Assembly (NCBI GenBank): GCA_963843315.1 | Contig: CAWJJU010000005.1 | Coordinates: 496,001-560,000, forward strand | Reading direction: 5' to 3' | Length of the DNA stretch: 64,000 bases | Origin: JAWVFM01 sp963843315 | Lineage (GTDB): Bacteria > Actinomycetota > Thermoleophilia > Solirubrobacterales > 70-9 | Shown: one piece after another, positions 34,629-43,274 of the stretch | How the letters are laid out: each line of letters opens with the position of its first letter | Position numbering within the stretch: position 1 is the first letter of the stretch | The notes under the pieces: model-generated | What the model saw: only the letters and a program-made list of their open reading frames with translations | What the model was told of the DNA's origin: nothing | Database searches by the model: none | Position numbers and translations under genes: made by a program

Positions 34629-34727
34629 GGCTTCTCAGGCGGCGTTCGTAGAGCCGCCCGCCTCGACCGAGACGGGCGAAACGGCACGGCGCGCCGCGCG
34701 GCGGCTCATGGTAGCCAAAGGTGGAGG

Positions 34728-35393
34728 CTAAGCGCCGGGCCTCCCGCGCTCGCGGCTTCGCTCCAGTCTCCAGTCGCGGATGCGGGCGTGGTCTCCCGAG
34801 CGCAGGACCTCCGGCACGTCCCACCCCCGATAGGTCGAGGGACGCGTGTAATGCGGGTATTCCGGGCCCCCGTCGAGCGCCTCCGAGAACGACTCCTCCA
34901 CGGCGCTGTCGGCGTGGCCCAGCGCCCCCGGGAGCTTCCGCAGGACGGCGTCGGCGATGACCATCGAGGGCAGCTCGCCCCCGGCGAGGACGAACGGCCC
35001 GACCGAAACGGCGTCCGTGGCCAGGTGCTCGCGCACGCGCTCGTCGATGCCCTCGTAGCGCCCGGACAGAAGCGCGACGTGGGGCTCGGCGGCCAGCTCG
35101 CTCGCGAGCGCGTCGTCGAACTGCCGGCCGGCGGGGGTCAGCAAGATCACGCGGCCCGGCCTGGAGCCGCCGTAAGCGGCCTCCAGTGCGGCGTCGACCA
35201 CGTCGACCCGCAGCACCATGCCGGCACCGCCGCCGTAGGGCGTGTCGTCGACCTGCCCGCCGGTGAGCGGAGTCGTGGCGCGGTAGTCGATCGTGCGGAG
35301 CTCGCTGCCCGCGGCGACGGCGTTGGTTACGTGGCGCTGTTCGAGGAACCAGTCGAACGCCGCGGGGAACAGCGTGAAGAGGTCAATCCTCAA
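34728..35393 (-). CDS. trmD: tRNA (guanine-N1)-methyltransferase TrmD
   Basis: 221 residues from TTG 35393, chosen because it begins with the family's LRIDLFTLFPAAF; an upstream GTG would add a non-conserved leader. Trefoil-knot SAM site: LLSGRYEGIDERV and VLAGGELPSMVIADAVLRKLPG, plus DTPYGGGAGMVLR. Makes m1G37 in tRNAs. It overlaps the end of the KH-protein gene, fitting the rpsP-KH-trmD-rplS operon. Confidence 0.95.
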   Translation of the reverse strand: MRIDLFTLFPAAFDWFLEQRHVTNAVAAGSELRTIDYRATTPLTGGQVDDTPYGGGAGMVLRVDVVDAALEAAYGGSRPGRVILLTPAGRQFDDALASELAAEPHVALLSGRYEGIDERVREHLATDAVSVGPFVLAGGELPSMVIADAVLRKLPGALGHADSAVEESFSEALDGGPEYPHYTRPSTYRGWDVPEVLRSGDHARIRDWRLERSRERGRPGA

Positions 35394-35670
35394 CGAACTC
35401 GACGAGCACCCGGCGCCCGCCGTCACCACCGCCCGCGCGGCCCGCCGCCCTGGTGACGGTCCGGATTGCGCCGGCGACCTTGCCGCCCCGGCCGATCAGC
35501 CGGCCGAGGTCGCCATCGGAGACGCGCACCTCGTAGACGAGGTCGTCGTCCTCGTCGACCTCGGAGACCTCGACGCTGTCGGGCTCGTCGACGAGCGACC
35601 GGCAGAGCAGCTCCACGAGCCCGCGGAGGTCCCCCTCCTCGGGATAGTCGGTGGCGCCGGCCTCACTCAC
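35383..35670 (-). CDS. KH-domain RNA-binding protein (KhpA/YlqC-like)
   Basis: 95 residues from GTG 35670, 17 bp after rpsP. The helix GLVELLCRSLVDEPDSVEV and the KH strand/loop VRVSDGDLGRLIGRGGKVAGAIRTVTRAA with the GxxG (GRGG) loop identify the family. Small RNA-binding protein encoded between rpsP and trmD in many Gram-positives. A Gly/Arg-rich stretch (GGGDGG) precedes the last strand. Confidence 0.92.
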   Translation of the reverse strand: MSEAGATDYPEEGDLRGLVELLCRSLVDEPDSVEVSEVDEDDDLVYEVRVSDGDLGRLIGRGGKVAGAIRTVTRAAGRAGGGDGGRRVLVEFVED

Positions 35671-35686
35671 GAGCTCGAGGGCCGGG

Positions 35687-35938
35687 CTAGACGCCGTGGG
35701 CGTCGATGCCCTTGGTGCGAAGCAGGGTCGCAACCGTGCGCGTGGGCTGGGCGCCATGGTCGAGCCAGTGGCGCGCGCGGTCGGCGTCGATCTCGATGAC
35801 CGACGGCTCAGTACGCGGGTTGTAATGGCCGATCGTCTCGATCGTCCGGCCGTCACGCGGGGAGCGGCGGTCGGCGACGACGATGCGCCAGTTGGGGTTC
35901 CGGCGGGAACCCACCCTTCTGAGCCTCATGCGAACCAT
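35687..35938 (-). CDS. rpsP: 30S ribosomal protein S16
   Basis: 83 residues: VRMRLRRVGSRRNPNWRIVVADRRSPRDGRTIETIGHYNP is compact bS16 sequence from residue 2 on. Usual length and position at the head of the rpsP-trmD-rplS operon, downstream of ffh. Confidence 0.97.
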   Translation of the reverse strand: MVRMRLRRVGSRRNPNWRIVVADRRSPRDGRTIETIGHYNPRTEPSVIEIDADRARHWLDHGAQPTRTVATLLRTKGIDAHGV

Positions 35939-35979
35939 CAGCGACGGGCGAGGTTAGCGGGTACCGGCGGCAACGGGGC

Positions 35980-37314
35980 TCACAGACCGCGCAGGAGCTG
36001 CTGGGGGTCCGGCATCTTGCCGCGCGCGAGGGCGGCCATCATCTTCCTCATCTGGGCGAACTGCTTGACCAGCTGATTGACCGCCTGGACCGTCGTCCCC
36101 GAGCCCTTCGCGATCCGTTTGCGCCGCGAGCCGTCGATCGTGTCCGGGCGCGTGCGCTCGGCGGGCGTCATCGAGAGGATGATCGCCTCGATCCGGTCGA
36201 GCTCGGCCTCGTCCATCTTGGCGCCGCGAAGCTGCTTCATCGCGCCGCCCATTCCGGGCATCATGCCCAGCACGTTCGTGAGCGGTCCCATCTTGCGGAC
36301 CTGCTTCATCTGGTCGAGGAAGTCGTCGAGGGTGAACTCCTGCTTGCGGATCTTCCGCTCGAGCTCGGCGGCCTGGTCTCGGTCGTGGACCTCCTCCGCC
36401 TTCTCGATGAGCGTCAGGACGTCGCCCATGCCCAGGATCCGCGAGGCCATGCGCTCGGGGTGGAACCGCTCGAGTTGCTCGAGGCGCTCGCCCGTCGACG
36501 CGTAGAGGATCGGCTTGCCGGTCACCGCGCGCACCGAGAGCGCGGCGCCGCCGCGGGCGTCGCCGTCGAGCTTGGTCATGACGACGCCGTCGAAGTCCAC
36601 GCGCTCTGCGAACGACGAGGCGACGTTCACGGCGTCCTGCCCGGTCATGGAGTCGAGCACCAGGAGGATGTCGTGCGGCTTCACGGCGTTGCGAACCCGC
36701 ACGAGCTCGTCCATCAGGTCCTCGTCGACGTGCAGACGGCCCGCCGTGTCGACGATCAGCACGTCCTTTCGCTCCTGGCGCGCCCTGCCGAGGGCCCAGC
36801 CGGCAATCTCAGCCGGGTCGGCGGCGGTGCCCTGCTGGTAGACGGTCGCGCCGGCGCGCTCGCCGACGGTCACGAGCTGGTCGACCGCCGCCGGTCGCTG
36901 GGTGTCGCAGGCCGCGATCGCCACCGACCTGCGGTCCTTGGCGAGCAGCTTCGCGAGCTTCGCGCAGGCGGTCGTCTTGCCTGAGCCCTGCAGGCCGGCC
37001 ATGAGGATCACGGTGGTCCCCGAGCTCGACATCGCGAGGTCGCGGCTGGCGCCGCCCATCAGCGCCGCCAGCTCGGAGTGGACGATCTTCACGACCTGCT
37101 GGCCCGGGTTGAGGGACTCCAGCACGTCGGCGCCCAGGCAGCGCTCCTTCAGCGTCGCCGTGAGCTCCTTCACGACCTTGAAGTTGACGTCGGCCTCGAG
37201 CAGGGCGAGCCTGACCTCGCGGATCGCCCCGTCGACGTCGGCCTCCGACAGCGTGCCGCGCGAGCGCACGGCGCTGAGGGACTCCTGGAGGCGGTCTGAG
37301 AGGGTGTCGAACAT
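35980..37314 (-). CDS. ffh: Signal recognition particle protein Ffh
   Basis: 444 residues. N domain, then G domain with GLQGSGKTTACAKLA, DTQRPAAVDQL, DTAGRLHVDEDLMDEL, TKLDGDARGGAAL and GERLEQLERFHPERMASRILGMGD, followed by the Met-rich M domain (MMPGMGGAMKQLRG, SRRKRIAKGSGTTVQAVNQL) that binds SRP RNA and signal peptides. GTPase targeting nascent membrane proteins to FtsY. A 51-bp two-hairpin repeat lies 13 bases upstream of its ATG. Confidence 0.97.
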   Translation of the reverse strand: MFDTLSDRLQESLSAVRSRGTLSEADVDGAIREVRLALLEADVNFKVVKELTATLKERCLGADVLESLNPGQQVVKIVHSELAALMGGASRDLAMSSSGTTVILMAGLQGSGKTTACAKLAKLLAKDRRSVAIAACDTQRPAAVDQLVTVGERAGATVYQQGTAADPAEIAGWALGRARQERKDVLIVDTAGRLHVDEDLMDELVRVRNAVKPHDILLVLDSMTGQDAVNVASSFAERVDFDGVVMTKLDGDARGGAALSVRAVTGKPILYASTGERLEQLERFHPERMASRILGMGDVLTLIEKAEEVHDRDQAAELERKIRKQEFTLDDFLDQMKQVRKMGPLTNVLGMMPGMGGAMKQLRGAKMDEAELDRIEAIILSMTPAERTRPDTIDGSRRKRIAKGSGTTVQAVNQLVKQFAQMRKMMAALARGKMPDPQQLLRGL

Positions 37315-37326
37315 CAGAGGCTCGGG

Positions 37327-37377
37327 TGAGGAGCTTTAGCTCCGAAAGCAGCGTGTAAGGACGCCCAAGGCGTCCGC
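37327..37377. repeat. 51-bp two-hairpin repeat, copy 1
   Basis: Matches 46691-46741 at 49 of 51 positions. Contains hairpin 1 GGAGCT-TT-AGCTCC and hairpin 2 GGACGCC-(C/G)AA-GGCGTCC, separated by GAAAGCAGCRTGTAA. This copy lies between the cytochrome cassette's last stop and the ffh start, in the ffh leader. Confidence 0.85.
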
Positions 37378-37426
37378 GCCAGTTCGAGCGTACCGGGCCG
37401 CTCGCTCGAGATCGGGCTCGGAGCGC

Positions 37427-38392
37427 TCAGCTCTCCATGTCGCGGTAGTGGTCGCGCCAGATCACGCGATGCACACCGAGATGGCGGGGCAGGCTGCGGA
37501 GCCCGGGGATGTACGGAACGCAGATGAAGACGAGCGAGAGGCCCATCATCAGCGCAAAGATCAGCGCGTCGGCGTTCGGCGAGTTGATGAACGGATCGAC
37601 CTGGTACCAGACCGTGTACAGCCACAGCCAAACCTGCCCCGGGTAGCTGCCGGTCTCGTTCATCATGCCCCACTGGTTGCCGAGCAAATGCTCCTTTTGG
37701 GCCAGTGACTCGAAGTAGCCGCCGCCCGACAGGAACAGCAGCGGCCGGGTGTAATTCGTCTGGTAGAACTGCGAGCTCGTCAGCAGGGCGCCGTCCAAGC
37801 CGCCGCTCTGGGCGAGACCGGCCAGCGAGCTCATCATCACCGGGACCGGGCCGTAGAGCTTCGCAGAGGGGGCCGGCACCGCCGGCAGGCCATCGTGGAA
37901 TTGCGCGTTCTTCAGCGCCTTGGTGTAGGCCTTTGTCCAAGCGGCCTGCTGCGCCGCAGGCGCAGCCTCGTACTGCGCGAGCGCGCGGGTCAGCGCGGGG
38001 TCGCCGGGGATGCTCTTGAGCGGATCGATGACGAAGTCCTTGGCGGTGTCGATCGGGATGTGGACGCCGGCGGTGCTCTGGAGGTCGATTGGGCCGATCT
38101 TCTGGGTGGCGTCGGGCGTGTGGTTGTAGGGCGGGCCGTAACCGGCGAGCTCGCTGGAGCCGTCGAGCTCGGTGACGGCGGTCCCCACGAAGTCGGCCGG
38201 GTCCGCCTTGGCCCACGACTGGATCGTCGCCGGCTGGACGTCGGGCGAGGAGAAGACGATGGCGAGAACGACGATCAGTCCCGTCACCACCACGAGCGCA
38301 GCCACGAACTCCTTCAGCAGGTCGTAGGGGACGTATGCGCCGTGCCACTCGCGATCGTCGTGCTGCGGACTGGGATCGGGAGTAGCGCTCAT
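37427..38392 (-). CDS. Membrane partner of cytochrome b, with large extracytoplasmic insert
   Basis: 321 residues. One helix near residues 30-50 (LVVVTGLIVVLAIVFSS), a long soluble segment of about 190 residues rich in Ala/Pro/Gln, and a C-terminal part with VWLWLYTVWYQVDPF and IFALMMGLSLVFICVPYIPGL. The C-terminus resembles subunit IV / the C-terminal half of cytochrome b, which follows the b6-like subunit in split bc complexes, but the PEWY quinol-site motif is not seen. Coupled to the cytochrome b gene by a 4-bp overlap. Probably part of a menaquinol-oxidising complex; assignment is inferred from context. Confidence 0.65.
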   Translation of the reverse strand: MSATPDPSPQHDDREWHGAYVPYDLLKEFVAALVVVTGLIVVLAIVFSSPDVQPATIQSWAKADPADFVGTAVTELDGSSELAGYGPPYNHTPDATQKIGPIDLQSTAGVHIPIDTAKDFVIDPLKSIPGDPALTRALAQYEAAPAAQQAAWTKAYTKALKNAQFHDGLPAVPAPSAKLYGPVPVMMSSLAGLAQSGGLDGALLTSSQFYQTNYTRPLLFLSGGGYFESLAQKEHLLGNQWGMMNETGSYPGQVWLWLYTVWYQVDPFINSPNADALIFALMMGLSLVFICVPYIPGLRSLPRHLGVHRVIWRDHYRDMES

Positions 38393-39063
38393 CCGCCCGC
38401 CCCTTCACCGCTCTTCGCGGGTGCGGCCTCAGCGCGGAGCTTCGCGGCATAGGGCGGCACGACGCCGTGGATTCGCACCAAGAGCACGTGCCCGATGACC
38501 AGGGCGACGACGACCACCGGGAGCAGGATCACGTGCCACGTGTACATCTGCCCGAAGTCGATGACGTTGAAGAAAGCCCCGATCCCGACCGAGTTGAGCC
38601 CGTCCTTGCCCTCGCTCGCGATCCATTGCGAGTCGAAGTTCTGCTGTGAGAGGTAGCCGGTGAAGGCAGCGCCGATCGAGACCAGGAAGACGATCGCTCC
38701 GCTGGACCAGGTCTTGCCGCGGCCCCCGCGCCAGGCGCCCATGAAGAACTTGCCCCAGAGGTGGACGACCATCACGAAGAAGAACACCTCGACTGCCCAG
38801 AGGTGGATGCTGTTGAAGAAGTGACCGACGCTCGAGACGTGCCACCACGTCGGGCCCTTCAGCCCCAGAATCACGCCGGAGGCGATCACGACTATGAGCG
38901 CGGCGATCGTGGCCACTCCGAACACGTAGATCCAGTTCCCGACGTAGGCGGGCTGGCGATCGGGCAGGAGCTTGTCGGGCGGCAGCGTCGCGACGGCCCT
39001 GGTGCGGACGCGCTCGGTCCACATGGTGCCCTTCGGGCTGCTCGTGTCCTCGCCGTCGCTCAC
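38389..39063 (-). CDS. Cytochrome b, N-terminal (b6-like) subunit
   Basis: 224 residues with four membrane helices. Haem-ligand pairs are spaced as in cytochrome b: HLWAVEVFFFVMVVHLWGKF (two His 14 apart) and WHVILLPVVVVALVIGHVLL (two His 15 apart). The loop GYLSQQNFDSQW lies between helices. Embedded quinol-oxidoreductase core binding two b haems. The cassette has no Rieske or cytochrome c gene nearby, so partners are elsewhere or the complex is minimal. Start overlaps the 55-aa gene upstream. Confidence 0.88.
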   Translation of the reverse strand: MSDGEDTSSPKGTMWTERVRTRAVATLPPDKLLPDRQPAYVGNWIYVFGVATIAALIVVIASGVILGLKGPTWWHVSSVGHFFNSIHLWAVEVFFFVMVVHLWGKFFMGAWRGGRGKTWSSGAIVFLVSIGAAFTGYLSQQNFDSQWIASEGKDGLNSVGIGAFFNVIDFGQMYTWHVILLPVVVVALVIGHVLLVRIHGVVPPYAAKLRAEAAPAKSGEGAGG

Positions 39064-39227
39064 GATCGGTCCCGGGTGCGGCTCGGGAAAGGCAGCAGGA
39101 TCGCGGCCACGAAGACAGCGACCATCAGCAGGATGACGACCACGTTTGCCACCGACATCTGGAAGAAATGCCAGTGGACGTAGTTGGCCGGTCCGTTGAG
39201 GTCAATCAGAGACCCAAGCAACGCCAT
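39060..39227 (-). CDS. Small single-helix membrane protein upstream of cytochrome b
   Basis: 55 residues, starting MALLGSLIDLNGPANYVHWH with one membrane helix (VANVVVILLMVAVFVAAILL) and a basic tail (PSRTRDRS). The last codons overlap the cytochrome b start as ATGA, so it is translationally coupled. Two His residues lie before the helix. Too short for many gene finders; likely a small subunit or assembly factor of the cytochrome complex. Confidence 0.65.
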   Translation of the reverse strand: MALLGSLIDLNGPANYVHWHFFQMSVANVVVILLMVAVFVAAILLPFPSRTRDRS

Positions 39228-39300
39228 GCGACGACCCTACGCTCCCCGTAGGCACCCGGCATCAGGGTTTTCCCGCAAAGGGGGATGCCGATGCCGGCGG

Positions 39301-39639
39301 CTATCCGGTCCGGGCCTCGGTGGCCAAGGCGAAGGGACTGCCCTCGGAGTCGCGGCAGATCGACCACCGCTCGCCCGGATGGATCACGGCGCCCCCGAGG
39401 TCCGTCACCCGCGCCAGCGCGGACTCCATGTCGGCGACGGTGAAGTACGGCAGCGACGCGGTGTCGCCGGGCCCCTTCCCGCGCTCGTGAACGCCGAGTC
39501 GCAGGCCGCCGGCCTCGGCCTCCCACCCGGCTCCCGCCGCGGGCGGGCGCGCGGAGAGCTCCACTCCCAGCAGGCCGCTCCAAAAGCGCAGCGCGCGCTC
39601 GGGCTCGTCGGCGGGGAACTCGATAAGCGTGGATGGCAC
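39301..39639 (-). CDS. VOC (glyoxalase/bleomycin-resistance) family protein
   Basis: 112 residues from GTG. Begins LIEFPADEPERALRFWSGLLGVEL, has YFTVADMESALARVTDLGGAVI and ends RDSEGSPFALAT, the paired beta-alpha-beta-beta-beta pattern of VOC domains. The metal ligands typical of glyoxalase I are not all obvious, so enzymatic type is uncertain. Stands alone between the cytochrome cassette and ftsY. Confidence 0.85.
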   Translation of the reverse strand: MPSTLIEFPADEPERALRFWSGLLGVELSARPPAAGAGWEAEAGGLRLGVHERGKGPGDTASLPYFTVADMESALARVTDLGGAVIHPGERWSICRDSEGSPFALATEARTG

Positions 39640-39674
39640 CCCACAAGTATCCCCGAGTGTCCCGCCTGCGCGAT

Positions 39675-39718
39675 GAACGTCCCGGACTACCCCGTATAGC
39701 CATCAGTCCGGGACGTTC
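39675..39718. repeat. 44-bp GAACGTCCC palindrome, copy A
   Basis: Perfect 14-bp inverted repeat GAACGTCCCGGACT ... AGTCCGGGACGTTC with a 16-base centre ACCCCGTATAGCCATC. Inverted relative to copies at 58324 and 63781: its reverse complement has the same centre GATGGCTATACGGGGT. Lies 5 bp behind the ftsY stop. Confidence 0.9.
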
Positions 39719-39723
39719 TCGGG

Positions 39724-40716
39724 CTACTCGCCCACCAGGGCGGCGGCGAACTCGCGAGCGTCGAAGGGGCGCAGGTCCTCCAGCGTCTCCCCGACGCCGA
39801 TCAGCTTCACCGGTAGCTTCATCTCGCTGGCGATCGCGAGGGCGATCCCGCCCTTGGCGGTGCCGTCGAGCTTGGTGAGGACAACCCCGGTGAGGTCCAC
39901 GGCGTCGGCGAAGAGCTGCGCCTGTCGCAGACCGTTCTGGCCCGTGGTGGCGTCGACGACGATGAGAGTCTCGTGCGGCGCCCCCTCCAGCCGCTTGGCC
40001 GCGACGCGATTCACCTTGGACAGCTCCTCCATCAGCCCCGAATGGGTGTGCAGGCGCCCGGCGGTGTCGGCGATCACCACATCGGCGCCGCGCGCCTGAG
40101 CTGCCTCGATTGCGTCGAAGACAACCGCTCCAGGGTCGCCTCCCGGGGCCCCACGCACGATCTCCACGCCCGCGCGCCGCGCCCAGGTCTCGAGCTGCTC
40201 GATCGCCGCTGCCCGGTAGGTGTCGGCCGCGGCGACGACCACGTGCCGGCCGAGCTCGTTCTGCAGGATCGCCGCGAGCTTGCCGATCGTCGTCGTCTTG
40301 CCCGTCCCGTTGACCCCCACGACCATGATCACGGTGGGCTTGGGCGTGAGGTCGATGCGGGTCTCCCCCACCTCGGCGACCTCGGCGAGCAGGGTGATGA
40401 GGCGCTCGCGAACTTCGTGCGCGTCGCCCAGCTCTCCGGCATCGACCTCGTGCTCGAGGCGCTCGACGATCTCCGCAGTGGTTCGGGCGCCGACGTCGGC
40501 GAGGATCAGCGCCTCCTCGAGCCGCTCCCAGTCGGCATCGTCGAGGCGGTCGACGACGCTGGCGGTGAGCTCCGCGGCCAGGGCCTGGCGGCTGGAGCGC
40601 AGGCGCTCGCGCAGGCGGCGGAGGCGACCGGTGGTTTCCTGCGCGTCTTCGGCGGGCTCAGACTCACTGACGGCCGTGTCGCCGAGGTTGAAGGCCTGGG
40701 CCCAGGTGGTTGCCAT
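39724..40716 (-). CDS. ftsY: Signal recognition particle receptor FtsY
   Basis: 330 residues. Short acidic N-terminus (SESEPAEDAQETTG), N domain, then the G domain: GVNGTGKTTTIGKLA, AADTYRAAAIEQLETWA, DTAGRLHTHSGLMEEL, LTKLDGTAKGGIAL, GVGETLEDLRPFDA. Docks SRP at the membrane. Lies downstream of smc as in many actinobacteria. Confidence 0.96.
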   Translation of the reverse strand: MATTWAQAFNLGDTAVSESEPAEDAQETTGRLRRLRERLRSSRQALAAELTASVVDRLDDADWERLEEALILADVGARTTAEIVERLEHEVDAGELGDAHEVRERLITLLAEVAEVGETRIDLTPKPTVIMVVGVNGTGKTTTIGKLAAILQNELGRHVVVAAADTYRAAAIEQLETWARRAGVEIVRGAPGGDPGAVVFDAIEAAQARGADVVIADTAGRLHTHSGLMEELSKVNRVAAKRLEGAPHETLIVVDATTGQNGLRQAQLFADAVDLTGVVLTKLDGTAKGGIALAIASEMKLPVKLIGVGETLEDLRPFDAREFAAALVGE

Positions 40717-40751
40717 GGACGCAGGCTAGCTATAGCCGCGCTCAGCCACTC

Positions 40752-40792
40752 ATGGACGAGAAACGCGGACATGGGTAGCGTTTCGCGTCCAT
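40752..40792. repeat. 41-bp hairpin behind smc
   Basis: Arms ATGGACGAGAAACGC and GCGTTTCGCGTCCAT pair over 15 bases with one mismatch, loop of 11. Sits 17 bp past the smc stop, before ftsY. Layout resembles the GAACGTCCC family but the sequence differs. Confidence 0.7.
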
Positions 40793-40808
40793 CGCTGACG
40801 CGGACGGG

Positions 40809-43188
40809 TTAGGCGGCTTCGGATTCCGCGGCGTCGGCGAGGGTCTGCTCGATCTGGGGCGGCATGCGCCGCGAGACGACCTTGGTGACGCCGCCGGTCC
40901 CCATCGAGACCCCGTAGAGGACGTCCGCCGCGTCCATGGTGCGCTTCTGGTGGGTGACGATCACGAACTGGGCGCGGTCGGCGAAGCGGCGGACCAGCCT
41001 GAGGAAGCGGTCGATGTTGGCGTCGTCGAGGGCGGCCTCGACCTCGTCGAGGATGTAAAAGGGCGAGGGCCGGGCCAGGAAGACGGCGAACACGAACGAC
41101 AGCGCGACCAGGGCCTTCTCGCCGCCGGAGAGGAGCGAGAGCCGCCGCATCGCCTTGCCCGCGGGCGTGACCTCGATCTCGACGCCGAGGCCGGGCGACG
41201 GTCCCGCCTCGTCGTCCTCGGCCTCCGCATCGGCGGCAGCCGATCCTCCGTCGGCGGTCGCCGGCACCGTCCCGAAGCCCGACTCCTCGTCCGCCTGCTG
41301 CTCGCCGGCGGCGGCCTCGCCGCCCAGCACGACCCGTGGAGTGTTCTCGTCGACCAGCCGCAGGCGGCCGCGGCCCCCCGGGAAGAGCTGCTCGACGAGC
41401 TCGCTGAAGTTCTGCTGGGCAGCCTCGAACGTCTCGTTGAACGCCCGGTCGATCTCGCGGTCGGTATCTGCGATCAGGCCCCGCAGCTCGGTGAGGGCCT
41501 TCTCCAGGTCCTCGCGCTGCTCGCTGAGCTCCGAGACGTGGGCGAGCGCCTCCTCGTACTCGCGCTCGGCAAGCGGGTTGACCGGGCCGAGCTGCTCGCG
41601 GCGCCGCGCCACGCGCTCCAGCGAGCGTTCGATCCCCTCGCGCTCGGCGTCGTCCAGCGCCGAGTCGGCCGGCCCGAGCTCGCGACCGAGGAGGGCCGCC
41701 AGCCGCCCCAGCTCGGCCGAGGCCTCGCGGTGGCGGTCGCGCAGTTGCGCCGCGCGGACCTCGGCGGTCGTGACGCCGTCGGCGAGCCCGCGCAGCTTGG
41801 CCTGGAGGTCGGCCTCCTCCATCGAGCAGGCGCGCAGCCGCTCGGCGATGTCGTCGCCGCCGTCGCCGCCCGCCGTCGCGGACTGCATGGCCTCGGCGCG
41901 CTCGCCGGTTGCGTCGCGCACTCGCGCGACGGCCTCGAGCAGGCCGTCGAGCGCTCGCGAGCGTGCCCTGGAGCGTCTCGATCGGGGCCTCCAGCGAGCT
42001 CTGACGGCGCTCGGCCACCAACTCGGCCGCCCTCTCCGCCGCCGTCGTGGCTCGTCCCGTGGCCCGCCGGATGGCATCGACCTCCCCGGCAAGAAGATCG
42101 TCGTCGGGCGCGCCCTTGGCTCGCCTCAGCGCCGCCACGGCCTCGTCGAGCGCGTGGCCGGTCGCGTCCAGCGCGGCGTCCAGGGGCTCGCCCTCGCCGG
42201 ACTCGAGGTCCTCGGCGAGCGCCCCGAGGGCGTCGCGGCGCGCCGCGAGCTCGCCGCGGAGCTCCTCGCGACGGCGCGCCAGCGCCTCCGCGCGAACCAC
42301 CAGGCGCTCGTGCGCGGCCCTGGTCTTGGTGAGCCTGCCCCACGCCTCGCCGCGCTCGCGCTCGCGGGCGGCCAGTGCCTCCTCGATCGCGGTGCGGCGC
42401 TCGTTGACCGCCTCCAGCTCCTGCTCGATCTCCTCGCGGCCGGTGCGCGCCTTCGTGGCGCCGGCCTCGGCCTCCACCAGCGAGTCAGCGTGCGAGCGAA
42501 GCTCCGAGGCGACCACCTGGGCGCGGAGCTCGGCGGCCTCGCGTTCGAGGCGCGCGTGAATGTCGGCGGCCTGCGCCTGGCGCTTCAGCGGCCGCAGCCG
42601 CGAGCGCGCCTCGCGCTCGACGTCGAGGGCGCGGTCGAGGTTGTCCTGCGTGCGCTCCAGCTTCAGCTGCGCGCGGCGACGGCGCTTGCGGTGCTTTCCC
42701 AGGCCGGCGGCCTCCTCGACGAGGCCGCGACGGTCGCGCGGGCGCGAGTTGACGATCTCCTCCACGCGGCCCTGGCTGATGACCGAATGCATCTCGCGGC
42801 CGAGGTTGGCGTCGGAGAGGGCCTCGACGACGTCGACCAGGCGGGCGCGGGCCCCGTTGATCCAGTAGGCGCCCTCGCCGTCGCGGTCGAGCCGGCGCCG
42901 GATCGAGACGTCGGAGAACTCGCCGTCGACCTCGGCCAGCGTCACCTCGATCTCGGCGTAGCGGCTGGGGCCCCGGCCCTGGCCGCCCGCGTAGATCATG
43001 TCGCGCATCGTCTGGCCGCGGACCGTCAGGGGACTCTGCTCGCCGAGCGCCCAGAGCACCGCGTCGGTGATGTTGGACTTGCCCGAGCCGTTGGGACCGA
43101 CGATCACGCTGATGCCCGGCGCGAACACGAGGTTCGTCCGCTCGGGAAACGACTTGAAGCCCTTGATGGCGATCGAGCTCAGATGCAT
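40809..43188 (-). CDS. smc: Chromosome segregation protein SMC, short and hinge-less, one frame change
   Basis: Head halves are typical: N-terminal GPNGSGKSNITDAVLWALG (Walker A), and C-terminal LSLLSGGEKALVALSFVFA with YILDEVEAALDDAN and VITHQKRTMDAADVLYGVSM. But the product is only about 790 residues instead of about 1150-1200, and no hinge domain is seen; the coils are roughly 230 residues each. The two halves are in different frames and join by a +1 change near 41955-41970, at the mid-point. The C-terminal head also carries a 50-residue acidic insert (QQADEESGFGTVPATADGG region). No scpA/scpB in the window. Confidence 0.85.
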
Positions 43189-43274
43189 GGCGTAGGCGCG
43201 GCTCTCCTCGAGCTCGCGGTTCCAGAAGGCTCGCGTGAGCGTCGGACGGGTTTTTGCCGTGCGGGCAGGGGTCC

